Notes under the pieces: generated by a model
Databases searched by the model: none
Told to the model about the DNA's origin: nothing
Seen by the model: the letters and a program-made list of their open reading frames with translations, nothing else
In this document: positions 11,091 to 24,345 of the stretch, one piece after another
Numbering within the stretch: the first letter of the stretch is position 1
Layout: each line of letters begins with the position of its first letter
DNA from: Kryptolebias marmoratus
Taxonomy: Eukaryota > Chordata > Actinopteri > Cyprinodontiformes > Rivulidae
Reading direction: 5' to 3'
Length of the DNA stretch: 64,000 nt
Assembly: GCF_001649575.2 (NCBI RefSeq)
Contig: NC_051445.1
Location: 25,195,980 to 25,259,979, forward strand
Translations under genes and position numbers: made by a program

Positions 11091-12289
11091 AACATGTTTT
11101 CATTCTAAACAAGCTAATGTTTGCATTTTGTTTTCTTGTACAGAAATGAGAAAGCATGGACTTGATCTAACATTAAGCAGCTAGGTAGGACAACATAACT
11201 TTATGACCGCACATAGAAAAATATGAAACATAAATACAGAAGCCTGCATTGCATATTGTGCTGATGTTTCTATTTTTGAGAAGGAAAATAGCAGCACTTT
11301 TGTGCCGTGGTTGACTTGCACATTATTTTTCAGATGCTGTCATTTTCTTCATTGTAAAGCCATGAAAGCCATGTTAAATGGTAGCTCATGCTTCAGGTGT
11401 AAGTGGGTTAGGGTTGTTTCCTAGTGTTATCAGGGATGAGCTCCAGCTCCCTCTGCAGGAAAAAGGATGGAGTTTCAAAAGTTGAGGCATGTGGACAAAC
11501 AATATTAGGTTTTGATATAAAAACACTTTTTTATGTAACTGTCATAGGTGAGTTGAGAGGGAAATTTCCTATTTTCCACCTTTTTTCTGTGCACTAATCA
11601 GGTCAAAGGTAACTTCACCACAGTAGCAGCATCAGGAATAAAAATCAGCCAAGAATGTATTATAGTCAACAGATCGTGACAAGAAGGAGTCACACTCAAT
11701 AAAATAGCAATACTGGTGGTTGTTTTTTATTAAACTCTCATTTTTTCTGCTTACAGATTCACACACATCAACAAAACTACTGCCCACCAAAACCCCACAC
11801 AGTCCCTGCTGCACACTGCCCACTCACTGAAACAACAACAGGATGGAGAAGATAAGGATTCACGACACAAAGGAGGCAAAGACAGCAGAAACTGTTCCAT
11901 TTACTATAAGAAAAAGTTCACAAAAAGCCCTGTGAATCAAATGTTGTGAGCTGAAGACCTTATCTGGTTAAATAGTAATAGTAGATCAAATAGTCTGTGT
12001 GATGAGGGTTTTTCATGAACTGCAGAAAAAAACAGCTGTGTAGGATAATCTTCATAAATCCTACACAAAACATGACATGTTTCATGTAGGAGGAACTCAT
12101 GTGTCATCTGTTGATGGTGGGTTTGAATTAACTCTTTAGAAATCATTCAATAAAAAGTTAATGAAAACAAAAAAAAAAGTAGATTAAATTTAAGGTACTG
12201 GTCAATTCATTGATGAACATGCAGTATGTCAAAAAAGCGTTATACTTAATGTATGCAAATCATTTAGTATAATGCTTATATTAAATGAA
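11091..12289. other. No gene; weak SINE-like tail near 11400-11480
   Basis: 'GGGATGAGCTCCAGCTCCCTCTGCAG' style sequence near 11430-11460 resembles the tail of the SINE-like repeat also seen at 28745 and 59208. The rest shows nothing recognisable. Confidence 0.4.
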
Positions 12290-12527
12290 CGAACAAGGGG
12301 CATCTGGTAAGGACGCCTCCCTAGGAAGGTGTTCTAGGCATGTCTAACTGGGAGGAAACGCCAGGGAAGACCCAGGACACGCTGGAGAGACTATGTCTCT
12401 TGGCTGGCCTGGGAAACCCTTGGAGTTCTCGAAGAAGAGCTGGAAGAGGTGGCTGTGGAGAGAGATGTCTGGGCCTCCCTGCTCAAGCTGCTGCCCCACG
12501 ACCTGACTCTGGAACAAGCAACAGATG
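12290..12527 (+). pseudogene. Rex3-like (RTE clade) LINE, 3' end of the reverse-transcriptase ORF
   Basis: Translation across two frames gives the conserved tail of this LINE family: an arginine-rich '[10 protein letters not shown]'-like stretch, 'SWLAWETLG', 'EELEEVA', '[13 protein letters not shown]', then the end of the ORF. The last part is open in frame with '[10 protein letters not shown]' just before the tail. Fish Rex3 elements characteristically end in GATG tandem repeats, and exactly such an array follows. Severe 5' truncation is normal for LINE insertions made by target-primed reverse transcription. The element is not autonomous. Confidence 0.8.
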
Positions 12528-12621
12528 ATGGATGGATGGATGGATGGATGGATGGATGGATGGATGGATGGATGGATGGATGGATGGATGGATGGATGGA
12601 TGGATGGATGGATGGATGGAT
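12528..12621. repeat. (GATG)n tail of the Rex3-like LINE
   Basis: About 23 perfect TGGA units directly follow the LINE ORF end. ORFs reading GWMD or SIHP through it are repeat artefacts. Confidence 0.95.
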
Positions 12622-12675
12622 CATATATCAAACCGTTCAGCTCATTCATGAGAATGGTGCTGTGATTTTTCTTTC

Positions 12676-12831
12676 ATTTTTTTGTTTGTATGTTTGATAC
12701 TTTTCAAAATATTTCTTTCTTTTTTACAAATAGTTTCCCTGTGGATATATATATATATATTTCCACAGGGAAAATATTTGTAAAAAAGAAGGAAATATTT
12801 TGAAAAGTATCAAACATACAAACAAAAAAAT
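12676..12831. repeat. Large inverted repeat: 70-bp arms with a TA-rich loop
   Basis: The left arm (12676-12745, starting ATTTTTTTGTTTGTATG) is the reverse complement of the right arm (12762-12831) with two mismatches by eye. About 16 nt of (TA)n separate them. The transcript would form a stable long hairpin. It matches no TIR family I know and begins about 55 bp after the LINE tail. Confidence 0.9.
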
Positions 12832-12857
12832 ATATATATAGGCTATATATATATATC
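12832..12857. repeat. (TA)n run
   Basis: Short TA dinucleotide tracts flank the inverted repeat on its right side. Confidence 0.85.
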
Positions 12858-12859
12858 TT

Positions 12860-13231
12860 TAATTCTTTCAAAACATTGTTCTCTTTGAATACTGTTTCAG
12901 CATAGTTGCTCTATTTTTGTTTTCTTGTGTTACTTTTAGATTTTAGCTAGCTTTTTCTTACTTTTAGCTTTTGGCTACATTTAGCTTTTAGCTTTTTTTC
13001 AACTTTTAACTAGCATGCTGCTACTTTTAGCTAAAAGCTACCATTCTGCAATGTTTAGATAGTTATTTGCTTTTTCTAATTTCTAGCCTTTTTTCCACTT
13101 GTAGCTAGCGTGTTCTTATTTTTAACTTTTAGTATTCTGATTCTTTTAGCTTAAACAACTCAGTTTCGGCACCTTCAGCAAATTTCAACAAAGTCAGTGA
13201 GCGTTCAGCATTCACACTGCATTTTGCATTT
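12860..13231 (+). repeat. TTAGC-rich dispersed repeat (family B), copy 1
   Basis: Dense with TTTTAGCT/AGCTTTTAGC motifs and ending in 'AACAACTCAGTTTC', 'CAGCAAATTTCAACAAAGTCA' and 'GCGTTCAGCATTCACACTGC'. The same start (CTTTCAAAA, then CAGCATA..GCTCT) and end are found at 38774-38991 and, reversed, at 41466-41842. No ORF; origin unknown. Confidence 0.75.
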
Positions 13232-13789
13232 CTCTTGTAAATTTATCATCTATGATCACACAGAGATCACATTGCTCATTCACCTTTAGTGACAGCCAAT
13301 AATGATCATTATTAATTTAAAAGTTTTTGTTTCTCAGGAAAAACCGCCCTGGTAGGAATCAAAAGTTGTACAAAAAATAAAAACACACAAATAGCAAAAA
13401 GATTTTTCATTTTATTTATTTATATTTGTCAGTGAAGAGAAAACAGTATGATTTGTTAACACTCTCCGGTGGGTATTGAGTATGCAAATCACAGCTTGAA
13501 AAGCAGGACTTGTCAGATCTTCACAGCCTTGTCAGTGAGAAACAGACATGTCTATTACAGTATAATCTGTCTGCTAGATCTTTGTGAAATAAATACCTTC
13601 CATGATAATTATGGGATGTTTGCAGCATTATAACTGTGTCTCCAGTGCAGGGTCCTGAAAAATGTGTTCATCTCTTTGGCAGTTTTCCTGTTTTGTTTTG
13701 AACCTGGAACTAAGCTGGATTTTGTTGATTCAAATCAGCTCGATATTTTAATCACCTTGAGGGTTTAAAATTAGCAGCTGCAGGTTCCT
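13232..13789. other. No gene recognised
   Basis: AT-rich unique sequence with no coding signal or repeat noticed. Confidence 0.45.
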
Positions 13790-14203
13790 TCTTGTGATTT
13801 TGCCCATTTGCCTTTCATGCTAGAGTTTTAAACTAAGAGATAGAGTTATAACCATTTTAGTCAAACCTTGTAAAATACTTTAAGGGCAGTCTAATGGAAT
13901 ATTGTGAGATCTTGTCAAATGTACTAGAACTCTGGGTATGTGTTGTGAATTACTCTCAGCTATTAGCATACCAAACTTTAGCTCAGTAGCTGTAAATGTG
14001 ACTGAATCATAGCCATTTTTGTGTTTGCAAAGTTCAGATGGTTGTGATGGCTATCTTGAAGTATGTTGACTTCAAAAAGTAATCAGTAGACTTGGATCCA
14101 ATAAATACTTTCTGGGAGTGTCATTAAAATCCATCCAGTGGTTCATGAGATATTTTGTTAACAGACAGACAAACAAGGGTAAAAACGTTTCAGCGGTGGG
14201 CAA
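13790..14203 (+). repeat. Dispersed repeat family A, copy 4
   Basis: Shows 'TGCCTTTCATGCTAGAGTTTT', 'GTGAATTACTCTCAGCTATT', 'TAGCTCAGTAGCTGTAAA', 'TTCATGAGATATTTTGTTAA' and the end 'CAGCGGTGGGCAAC', in the same order as the other copies. Confidence 0.85.
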
Positions 14204-14759
14204 CAAAAACTTATCATTTTTAATGGTCTTTTAGTAAATAAAAGTTTCGAGCTCTGAGAACATGAGCTGCTCTCAAATGAACTTGATTATGAGTTGGTAT
14301 CTTAAGTAAACTGAAAGTTTCCAAGAGAAAAGTGAGATTCCTGACATCGTGGAATCAGTCAGAAGAATATGTTCAATTATAAAATGCCCTCAGAGTGCCT
14401 TAGAGCAAGCCCAGATATTATTCACCCAGCAGTGACATACTTATTGAAAGAAGCATCCAGCATGAATTCCACTCAGCAGTCCTCTCCCACGTCATGCCTC
14501 CTGTTTGACCTGATTTTGAAGTCCATCTTTTTCTGTTTACTTTTCAAGCAACAAGCTGTTCTGCGGTGAGCTGCTGTTTCAGAGGAGGTGGATTATTTTC
14601 AGTGCGGGATGTTAAAGAAGGGATGTGGTGACTCACCTGGTCTTGCCGTGATCTCGTCATCATCCTCATCTCACCAAACAGTGGATTCCTCTTTCAGTTC
14701 TCATCCTCTCTTCCACGATCCCCCCGTCCTCCTTGTCTCCTTCCTGTCACGCCTCCTGA
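14204..14759. other. No gene recognised
   Basis: Unique sequence with a pyrimidine-rich stretch (14650-14755). No exon with credible coding content. Confidence 0.45.
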
Positions 14760-15092
14760 GCTGAGAGTCATTTCCAATACATAGTCCAAGCGCTAACAGG
14801 TTTCACAAAATGTGTTTTTACACCTTTGCCATTAACTATTGGAGTCAATTGGAGTGATTAGATTTCAGTGAAACTCCCAGAAAGTAATGGTTGGGTGTAC
14901 ATCCAAAACTCACTATCAGTAGAAGTCAGATGGGTGCCACAGCTAAAAAAGAAAAAAAAAAAAAAACATCTGTAGCTTAGTGAGCTTTACAGATATTGAG
15001 CTAAATGTGGAGAGGTTGTACCAGCCATCCCCATGATGTACTCTGAGCACTAACACATCTCACAAGATATCATAATGTCACATGAGGACATG
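14760..15092 (-). repeat. Dispersed repeat family A, copy 5 (partial)
   Basis: Minus-strand copy with 'GCTGAGAGTCATTTCC', 'CAAGCGCTAACA', 'GCCATTAACTA', 'TTTACAGATATTGAGCTAAA' and 'ATCTCACAAGATATCATAAT'. An A-rich run at 14944-14966 interrupts it. It is the nearest family A copy to the tubulin promoter. Confidence 0.8.
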
Positions 15093-15719
15093 GGTGTAAT
15101 TTACAGGGGTAGACCAAAAGATCTCCAACTCTCCTTTTTCATCAAAAAATGATTTTCCTTTAAAACATTAACATGAAAGGCAGCGTTACTTCAAGGAATG
15201 TTCAGCCTTTATTCAAAATGTGTTTTTATGGCTGTGTTTGCACAGTTTGGGTCATTTGTGTTATAATTGTACGCCCTTATCTTTTTAGCACTTAGGTTTT
15301 AAGCACAGGTTGTGTCCTGAACTGGTCATCGTCATGCAAAAAACATTTAACAGATGTAGCACTGAAACTCAACATTATTTGTTAAAGATGGAGACACTTG
15401 TTGTGTTCTTAGGTTTACACAGTGAATGCTTTTCAGCAGCTTTAGTAGCTAGAAAAAGAAATTGCATTTTGGTCACAGGCAAAACAAAAGAAGTTGCTAA
15501 GATCACAACAGCTTTGAAGCAGTAAATGGGTAAGCACTAAATCTTTATGTAATAGTTAAATTGATGTGTCATTCAAATTCTTTTCAAAATGATTTGATTT
15601 GGATGAAGTAAAACTGGTTGTTTAGTCAAGGAGCGCTGACTTTTGGATTGAAGGGGTTAACAAATTATGGCCAAATTATGAAATGATATTAATATATTAC
15701 ATATTCAAATGCTATGATA
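15093..15719. other. Upstream flank of the tubulin gene
   Basis: Unique sequence with an open but unrecognisable 71-codon ORF at 15310-15525. No promoter motif is certain here. Confidence 0.4.
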
Positions 15720-15944
15720 TATATATTTAACTCATTTAACTACAATCATTAAATGCCCCTATAATGCTTAAATACTTCCCTTGCTTTAGTTTTTTTCTTT
15801 TTAGAGGGGAAACGTCCTCCCCCCCGTCTTTAGGATAAATTGGTATGGTCCATTTCGTCTCATCACAAAGTCCCACCTGCGGCTCTCAGGACTCAGTTCG
15901 TCCCTGTTAGCTGTCTGAGTTTACCTCCTCTGCAAATCACCGAA
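15720..15944 (+). promoter_or_regulatory. Inferred proximal promoter and 5' UTR of alpha-tubulin
   Basis: Inferred from its position directly upstream of the one-codon first exon. It holds a T-rich tract, a C run (15818-15825) and TAGGATAAAT (15831-15840), which could act as a weak TATA-like element. The start site and UTR length cannot be read from the sequence. The bases before the ATG (CCGAAATG) give a purine at -3. Confidence 0.35.
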
Positions 15945-18182
<2,238 letters not shown>

Positions 18183-18217
18183 AAATGAAGACATCTTAAA
18201 CAAGTGATCTGTTTAAA

Positions 18218-18223
18218 AATAAA
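18218..18223 (+). terminator. Polyadenylation signal AATAAA, proximal
   Basis: Lies 36 bp after the tubulin stop codon and would give a very short 3' UTR. A second AATAAA is at 18457-18462. Confidence 0.65.
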
Positions 18224-18764
18224 ATGTATTGAAGCATAGCTATTTTTACTTTTTTCTTTCAAAACAAAAAATAATCATAAGCTTATGCTGCAGAACTGTA
18301 AATTCTGTCGGGATCAGGAAATGGACTCAGATCAATCTTATTGTTGGTAACATGCGTTTGGATCTCTGTAGAATGCATTTGGTAACCACAGCCTTTACCT
18401 TCTGTTTAGAAAATTACGTGTTGCACTTAAAACACTTTCTACAGCACATCCTGAAAAATAAAACAAATGTATAAAATTATCATCCTGACTCCATACTGAG
18501 CCTAGTTTTGAAATAAATGTCACTACATACAGGTTAAATTTAACTTTTCATATTCTGTCTGAGAACCTGTTTTTTTGTTGTTGTTTTATTTGTTTTTTTA
18601 TGTGTACCTGGGGTACAACTCAAACAATAAACTCAAACTATCTAAGATTTACAGTATATTACCTAAAATTTGGTATAGTCGTAACAGACTGATACCCACT
18701 ACACATTCTGAGCACCACTAGGTTGAGCAAGAATATTTTTGTCTAAACACAATGTTCTTTGTCT
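18224..18764. other. Tubulin 3' flank
   Basis: AT-rich; contains the distal polyadenylation signal and a GTT/T-rich run near 18571-18600. No further gene. Confidence 0.45.
18457..18462 (+). terminator. Polyadenylation signal AATAAA, distal candidate
   Basis: Would extend the tubulin 3' UTR to about 290 bp. Use of either signal is not shown. Confidence 0.45.
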
Positions 18765-19160
18765 AAATCTCTGGCATCAACACACACCAGCCACCAATAC
18801 AGGAAGGGTCAGAGCAGGCTGTACTTTCTGAGATCTTTTAACACCTGCAGGAAACTCCTGTGGATGTGCTTTCAGTTGATGGTTGCCATTGTGCTTTTCT
18901 ACAATGTGATCTGCTGGGGAGGCAGCACATCCAGTTTGGACAAACTCTTCACTGGTGTAACAGGAGGAAAGAGGACCACCACCACCCTAACACTAGATAT
19001 GAACTGGTTATACAATATTATTTATTGTTAAATATGTACATGTGTATATATCATACTGTTTATGTGTACTTTGTTTGCATTTTTATATTTGCTAACACTG
19101 TACGCTGCTACTGTTCCTTTTTCCACAATTCTGATGAAACTTTAATATCCCTGAAGGGGT
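18765..19160 (+). pseudogene. Non-LTR retrotransposon, 3' fragment
   Basis: The + strand encodes 'GQSRLYFLRSFNTCRKLL' and 'AIVLFYNVICWGGSTSS', the conserved C-terminal region of a fish LINE reverse-transcriptase ORF, then loses frame. The 3' end 'AACTTTAATATCCCTGAAGGGG' resembles the terminal motif of such LINEs. The copy is 5'-truncated and dead. The clade is not assigned. Confidence 0.7.
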
Positions 19161-19793
19161 TTTTCAAAGGGAACTGTGAAGATCTGTCTATGAAAGGTGA
19201 TGGGTTATATGCATTCAGTCAAGGAATTCTACCCTTTAATTAAGAGTTTCCTTCGTATCAAAGTTCGGTTTATGTTGAGCTGCAGAAATCAGGAAAGAAC
19301 GTTTTATTCAGATAAAATGCCTTTATTCTGACACTAAATGAGAACACTGGATTAGATAATCCAGATTAGAGTCATTCACTCAGTGTGTTGAGATTGAAGG
19401 AATGGGTGTCAAATGGCATTTTAAGTGTGCATGTTTTGGTCACTGGAAAAAAAATTAAGATAAGCATTTCAATCGGCCTAAAAATAAAATAAATGCACCA
19501 ATTATGTGAAGTATTCATAGAAAGAAGTATTGAACAGAGAACAAATATTTTAAATCCATCTGTGTGCGCAGAGGAAATTAATTTAATTAATTTGTAAGCC
19601 TTTGCAAAGAGGTTTCTATTTTAAGAATTGATGTCTGTGATAGGTGGCAGAAAATTGGTTCGAATTTATAAGAGAGACCTTATTTTACTTTTTGTGTTTA
19701 AAAGATTTTATACAACCAAACATTTTCACGATGCATGAAAAATCTGAAACAAAACTGGCAGAGGTTACATTAGCAACATCTTTGAATTGATGT
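19161..19793. other. No gene recognised
   Basis: AT-rich unique sequence; nothing recognisable. Confidence 0.45.
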
Positions 19794-19870
19794 AAATGGT
19801 AGACGGCTTGCACTTTATCTAGTCCAAGGACCCCAAAGTGCTTCACACTACAATCAGTCATTCACCCATA
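19794..19870 (+). repeat. Short retroelement-tail-like repeat
   Basis: 'GACGGCTTGCACTTTATCTAG' followed by 'CAAAGTGCTTCACACTACAATCAGTCATTCACCC' (in pieces) resembles a common fish retroelement tail with the 'CAATCAGTCATTCACCC' signature. Confidence 0.5.
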
Positions 19871-19899
19871 AAAAGAAAAGGACCCCTTAAAAGTAAAGG

Positions 19900-20510
19900 C
19901 CGAGTCTTTTCACAAGCAAACTGAGGAGCTCCAAAACATTTTGCTAAGACCTGAGTCAGGGGAAGTCCTTCCTAATTGAAAAAAACAGAACCTTGAAGGA
20001 CAAAGTCAAGCAACTGTCCAAGCAGCTGTGCGAGGTACAAGACAAGAACTTCTATGAAATGGCTCCAAGACAAGGTGTCAGGAGCATAGAGGTTCTCCTC
20101 CAGACAGAACCCATCCCTCACAGAAGGCCCAGATGACATGGTGTTGGATGAAATCAGAACCAGGAGCTGAGGGTGTTTCTGGACAACCTCCAGACAGAGT
20201 CCCTCACTCTGAGGAGCTGGTTTTCATGACAAGAACTGTCGGATGAGATGAACACTAAATGTCTGAACCAGTACCAGCAGGGACGTGTCCAGATGTCCTC
20301 CTAACAGCCTGTGTGTTCCCAGTAGTCCACTGATACAGCCATCCAGCCTTGGCCCTGTGGCTCCTGCGGGTACCAGGCCGGTACCATCAGATTCTGGGTT
20401 GAGTCCTCCATCAGCCTACTTCAGCTCCTCCTTCCACTGTGCAGGACAAACCTTTACTGTAAACACTGCAGAACAATTGAACTGATTTACTGGATTTTAC
20501 TGCTGGTTTC
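19900..20510 (+). pseudogene. Possible decayed coiled-coil pseudogene, identity unknown
   Basis: Protein-like stretches occur in different frames along one uninterrupted segment: 'NRTLKDKVKQLSKQLCEVQ' near 19990-20045, 'NQELRVFLDNLQTESLTLRS' near 20157-20216, and 'QELSDEMNTKC' near 20231-20263. Each has the leucine and charge spacing of a coiled coil. Frame changes and stops between them, and no splice sites, suggest a decayed retrocopy or old exon. A bZIP or similar leucine-zipper origin is possible but not identified. The GC content is above that of the flanks. Treat as a hypothesis. Confidence 0.3.
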
Positions 20511-21300
20511 CTTTTACAGACCCAGCCTTTTTTTTTAATCAATATCACTGATGATCTTCTTTATTTTACGTTTGGGGTAAAACTTTATTGTCTTTTCACT
20601 TTTATTGACTTTTATTATGACTATAATGAACTTACTTGGGCTGAGTTGGAAACTTTTATTGATTTTTTTATTTTTTATTGACTTCTTAAACTTTTTTGAG
20701 CTCACCTTTATCTACTGACCCATTTTCTTAATCACCACGGATGAAGGCCAGTGCTGATCAGTTTTGTCTTTGGGCAGGGTTTGGACCTTTTATTGAGCTT
20801 TTTGAAAACTGAAACTAAATAAAAACTGATTCAAACATAATAAAAATTTGTAACATGCATGGTTACTTCTTTTTGAATAATAAATATCTGTTTAAAGAGT
20901 TTTTAGCTCTCAGTAAAATAAATTTTCCTATTTAAATCTTGGTAATGAATTTCATTTATCTGCAAAGGTCTATTTTTGGTAACCAGCTGTGTTTCTTTAA
21001 AATGCTAAAAAAGCATTAAACAATCATCCAAACCTCCTTAAACTTTTATTAAACTCCTGGTTTCAGGCTCTGTCCTGATCGTGAACTTTGTCTTAAATGT
21101 TCCTCTTCAACTGTTGGCACTTCTTTTTATTACAGGGATGTTTTTAAATTGAAGTGTTTATTTTCTGTTGTAAAAATAGTTATTTTGTCAATTTTCCTAT
21201 TTTAACATTTTAGAAGAAATATGGTGTTTCTATAAAAAGTTTTCTTGTTTTCATAACAGAGTTTTCTTTGTTACCAAAAAAACACAAATTTGATTTAAAA
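20511..21300. other. T-rich sequence, no gene
   Basis: Long T-rich stretches, with AATAAA at 20817-20822 that might belong to the putative retrocopy upstream. No coding signal. Confidence 0.4.
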
Positions 21301-21370
21301 TCAGGTGTCACAGTGGAGCAGTGGTTAGTGTTGTTGCCTCACAACAACAAGGCCGCAGGTTCTGTTTGCT
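21301..21370 (+). repeat. SINE-like 5' fragment with A-box-like motif
   Basis: 'GGAGCAGTGGTTAGTG' followed by 'TTGCCTCACAACAACAAGG' and 'CCGCAGGTTCTG' matches the head of a tRNA-like fish SINE (A box, then decayed B box). Truncated. Confidence 0.5.
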
Positions 21371-22136
21371 GTTTATTGTGTATACAGCAGAAAATGTGCT
21401 TTTAGTCAAAAATCACATGTTTGGGAGAATAAAGCAACAGCAAGGTGTCAACGGATTTCAATATGCTGTGGCAAGTTTTTAACAATTAGAAGATGCTAAA
21501 AAAACCAATTCCAAATATTTAGTGTGAAACGACAACTTCATGTTTCAAACCTGCAGAAAAAACAACAACACATTCACACAATACTCTGCATGTTTTTGTC
21601 TTTTTGTCTCTGAAAGACATTTTGTGGACTTTAATTCTGTTGAGTTGGGAAAAACATAAAAATGTAAAAACAGAAAACAGCGCATGAGACCAAACATCAG
21701 TCCTTCTGTTTTTATTTGAAGGTCTTTTAACCCTCCAGGAGAATAAAATACTGAACACTGAAAGTAAAATGTTTAAATGTTTGCTGCTGCTGTGGATGAC
21801 GGCGTATTGTCACACACAGCCTGCCATCCTGCACTCCTCTGCTCCACAGTGGATATCCGACACTGATCATCTGTAGGTGGAAAGCCTGTGAGATACAAGG
21901 CACCTTTCACTTTGGATCCAAATTTTCCGAATGTTCCAGGTGGGTTTTAAAGTCCTTTTTATACTGAATGAAGACCCCATTACAACATTAATGAACCACC
22001 CACACTGGGGTCGGTCTTTGCAGGGTTTTGGCGAGGTCTTAAGATGCATGTGAAGAACGCTGTCCGCTGGCTCCTCATTATGAGTAATAAAGTGTGATAG
22101 GTTGTCGAGTGTTGTAAACATGCACAAAACATCTTG
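21371..22136. other. No gene recognised
   Basis: Unique sequence with a few short ORFs that resemble nothing known. Confidence 0.45.
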
Positions 22137-22858
22137 AATTAAAGGCCTAGCAGTCCTTGTAAAATGCAAACTGCCTGCCACCTTTCATGTCAGAGAATTA
22201 AACTAAGATTATATTATGCTGAGAAATGTTGGGGTCACAGTTGTTTTAGGGAAATCTTGTAAACGTCATTATACGTGATGTCATGGGACCAGTTAGCACT
22301 TGGAATATGCAAAGGGGCTGACTCTCAGCTACTACCACACCAAATATTAGCTCAATATATTATAACCATTTTTTGTGTTTACTAAGGTCAATTAAGTGTA
22401 GTGATTCTCATGAATTTGGTTGAAAAGTTAATTAGTTGCATGATTACCTTCTGAAAGTATCAGTAAAATTCATCCAGTGTTACGTGAGATATTTTGCTAA
22501 CAGACCGACAGGGTTGACTTCAGTCATTAGAGGCAAAGTTTAAAAAACAGATCAATCAGTTAGCTCTTGGAGTATTAGTTGGGGATGATACTCAGCTACT
22601 AACACACTAAATTATTTTATCAATAGCTGTAAAATCAGCTGACTTCTAGTTAGCTTTGGTTTGTTCAGGTCTAGTAGTTATGGTGGCCATCTTGAATCAG
22701 GTTAACTCCAAAAAGTAATCACTTGTAGATGTACATTTAGTGATTACTTTTTAAGAGTTTTATTAAAATTCATCAACTTCTTCATGAGATACTTTGCTAA
22801 CATACAGACGAACAAATACAAACATGCAAAAGCAATTACATGACATGGCAGCAAGTGA
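22137..22858 (+). repeat. Dispersed repeat family A, copy 6, tandem two-unit form
   Basis: Starts TTAAAGGCCTAGCAGTCCTT. The inner unit (CAGCTACTA.CACAC.AAAT through GAGATATTTTGCTAACA) occurs twice, at about 22320-22510 and 22590-22812, joined by 'AGAGGCAAAGTTTAAAAAAC'. This is the clearest evidence for the duplicated unit. Confidence 0.85.
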
Positions 22859-23420
22859 CAAATAGAAAAACAGACCCTTCTCAGAATTCATACCTTTACC
22901 TTAAAATAAACCTCTATTTTCCCCTAAACACTCTGAAACAAAGGCTGTGTGTCTGCAGATTTCAGTTCGTTTAAATTTTACAACCTTAACTCTAGATGCC
23001 ACTGAGCCATAAGCACTTCTCTTTGAATGAATGGGCTGCAAACTTCACACAGAGACTCTCAAAGGATGGATTTATCTGTTTTTAAAGTAACATTCATAGT
23101 TAGCCTTTATTGGTTTTTAATGAATGCTGCAATTGTTTGCCAGACTCTGTGATCAGACTTTGATGATGGAAAATACATCAGACTATTACACTTGTGATGC
23201 TTGAAAACGGGTGGAAATCAGGAGTCTGCAGTCTAATGGAAAATAAATTGTATAAATGTAGTTTTGCCATAATGTGTTGCTTAATTTGTTAAACAAAAAA
23301 AAGAAACATTCAAACATAGAAAATTTTTGAATTATCAATGTTTCGAATTTGTACAAAAGGAGACTAACATGAACAGGGTATATTTTATGTTATTGCTTGG
23401 ACTGGCATAAAACTGATAGT
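22859..23420. other. No gene recognised
   Basis: AT-rich unique sequence; nothing noted. Confidence 0.45.
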
Positions 23421-24345
23421 AGCTGCCGATCATTCTCGGTGCAGGTTGGACTCCGTCAGGTCTGTCCCTTGTCTCTGATCCTGTTTGTGGTGTTGTGTTA
23501 ACAGGATCTCGAGGTGCAGTCATGGAAAAGAGGGTATCTGGTTTGGGAACCTTGCTGATGATGTGGTTCTGTTGGGGTCTTCAGGCCATGACCTTCTGTC
23601 CACAGGGAAGATTCACAGCCAAGTGTGAACTGACTGAGGTGAGAGCCAGCTCCTCTAAGTCTGAGGCTATGGTTCTCAACTGGAAACAGGTGGAATGCTC
23701 CCTGCAGGTCTGGGAATGAGTCTTTACCTCAGGTGAAGGAGTTCAGGTATCTAGGAGTCTTGTTTACGAGTGATGGTAGGATGGAGCAGGGGATGCATTG
23801 ATGGATCAGTGCCTTATCTGTAGTAAACAGATTGTTACTTTGGTTAGTCGTGGTGAAAAGAGTTGTATCGAAAGGAAAAACTCTCAATTTACTGGCCTTT
23901 CTACGTTCCAAGTCTCACCTATGGTCACAAGGTATGGCTCATGACTGAAAGAACGAGATCCTGAATACAACCAACTAAAACAAGCTTCCTTCATAGGATG
24001 GTTATGCTCAGCCCCTAGAGAAAAAATCAGGAGCTCTGTCATCAGGGGGAGCTCAGAGTATAGCTGCTTTCCTCAGCATCAAAAGGAGTCAGTTGAGTTG
24101 ATTAGGATGACTCCTGGATGCTTCCCTATGGAGGTTTTTCAGACATTTCCCACTAGGAAGAGCCCCAGAGCAGATGAAAAACTCATTGGAGCAATTATGT
24201 ATTTTCTCTGGCCTGAGATCACCTTAGAAGGAGCTGAAGAGTGTTGATGGAGAGAGGGATGTCTGGGTTTCTCTCCTGGACAGGTTTCCTTCATGACCTG
24301 ACCAAGGATAAGTGGTAGAAGATGTTTGGATGGATAGTTGTTTAT
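23421..24345 (+). pseudogene. Rex3-like LINE, C-terminal half of the reverse-transcriptase ORF
   Basis: Frame-broken but recognisable: the region coding 'GNLADDVVLLG'-like sequence (catalytic ADDVVL, 23555-23580), 'CELTEVRASSSKSEAMVLNW' (23625-23685), 'PQVKEFRYLGVLFTSDGRME' (23735-23784), 'LTYGHKVWLMTERTRS' (about 23917-23965), and the ending 'ERDVWVSLLD' (near 24255-24284). It stops near GATGTTTGGATGGATAG, a minimal GATG tail. Order and content match the same LINE family as 12290 and 44060. Stops and frameshifts rule out activity. Confidence 0.8.

Noticed and set aside
12344..12697. ORFs of 77-101 codons through the TGGA array (GWMD or SIHP repeats)
   Set aside because: They are translations of a tetranucleotide repeat whose period spares stop codons, not genes. 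The same applies at 44338-44692.
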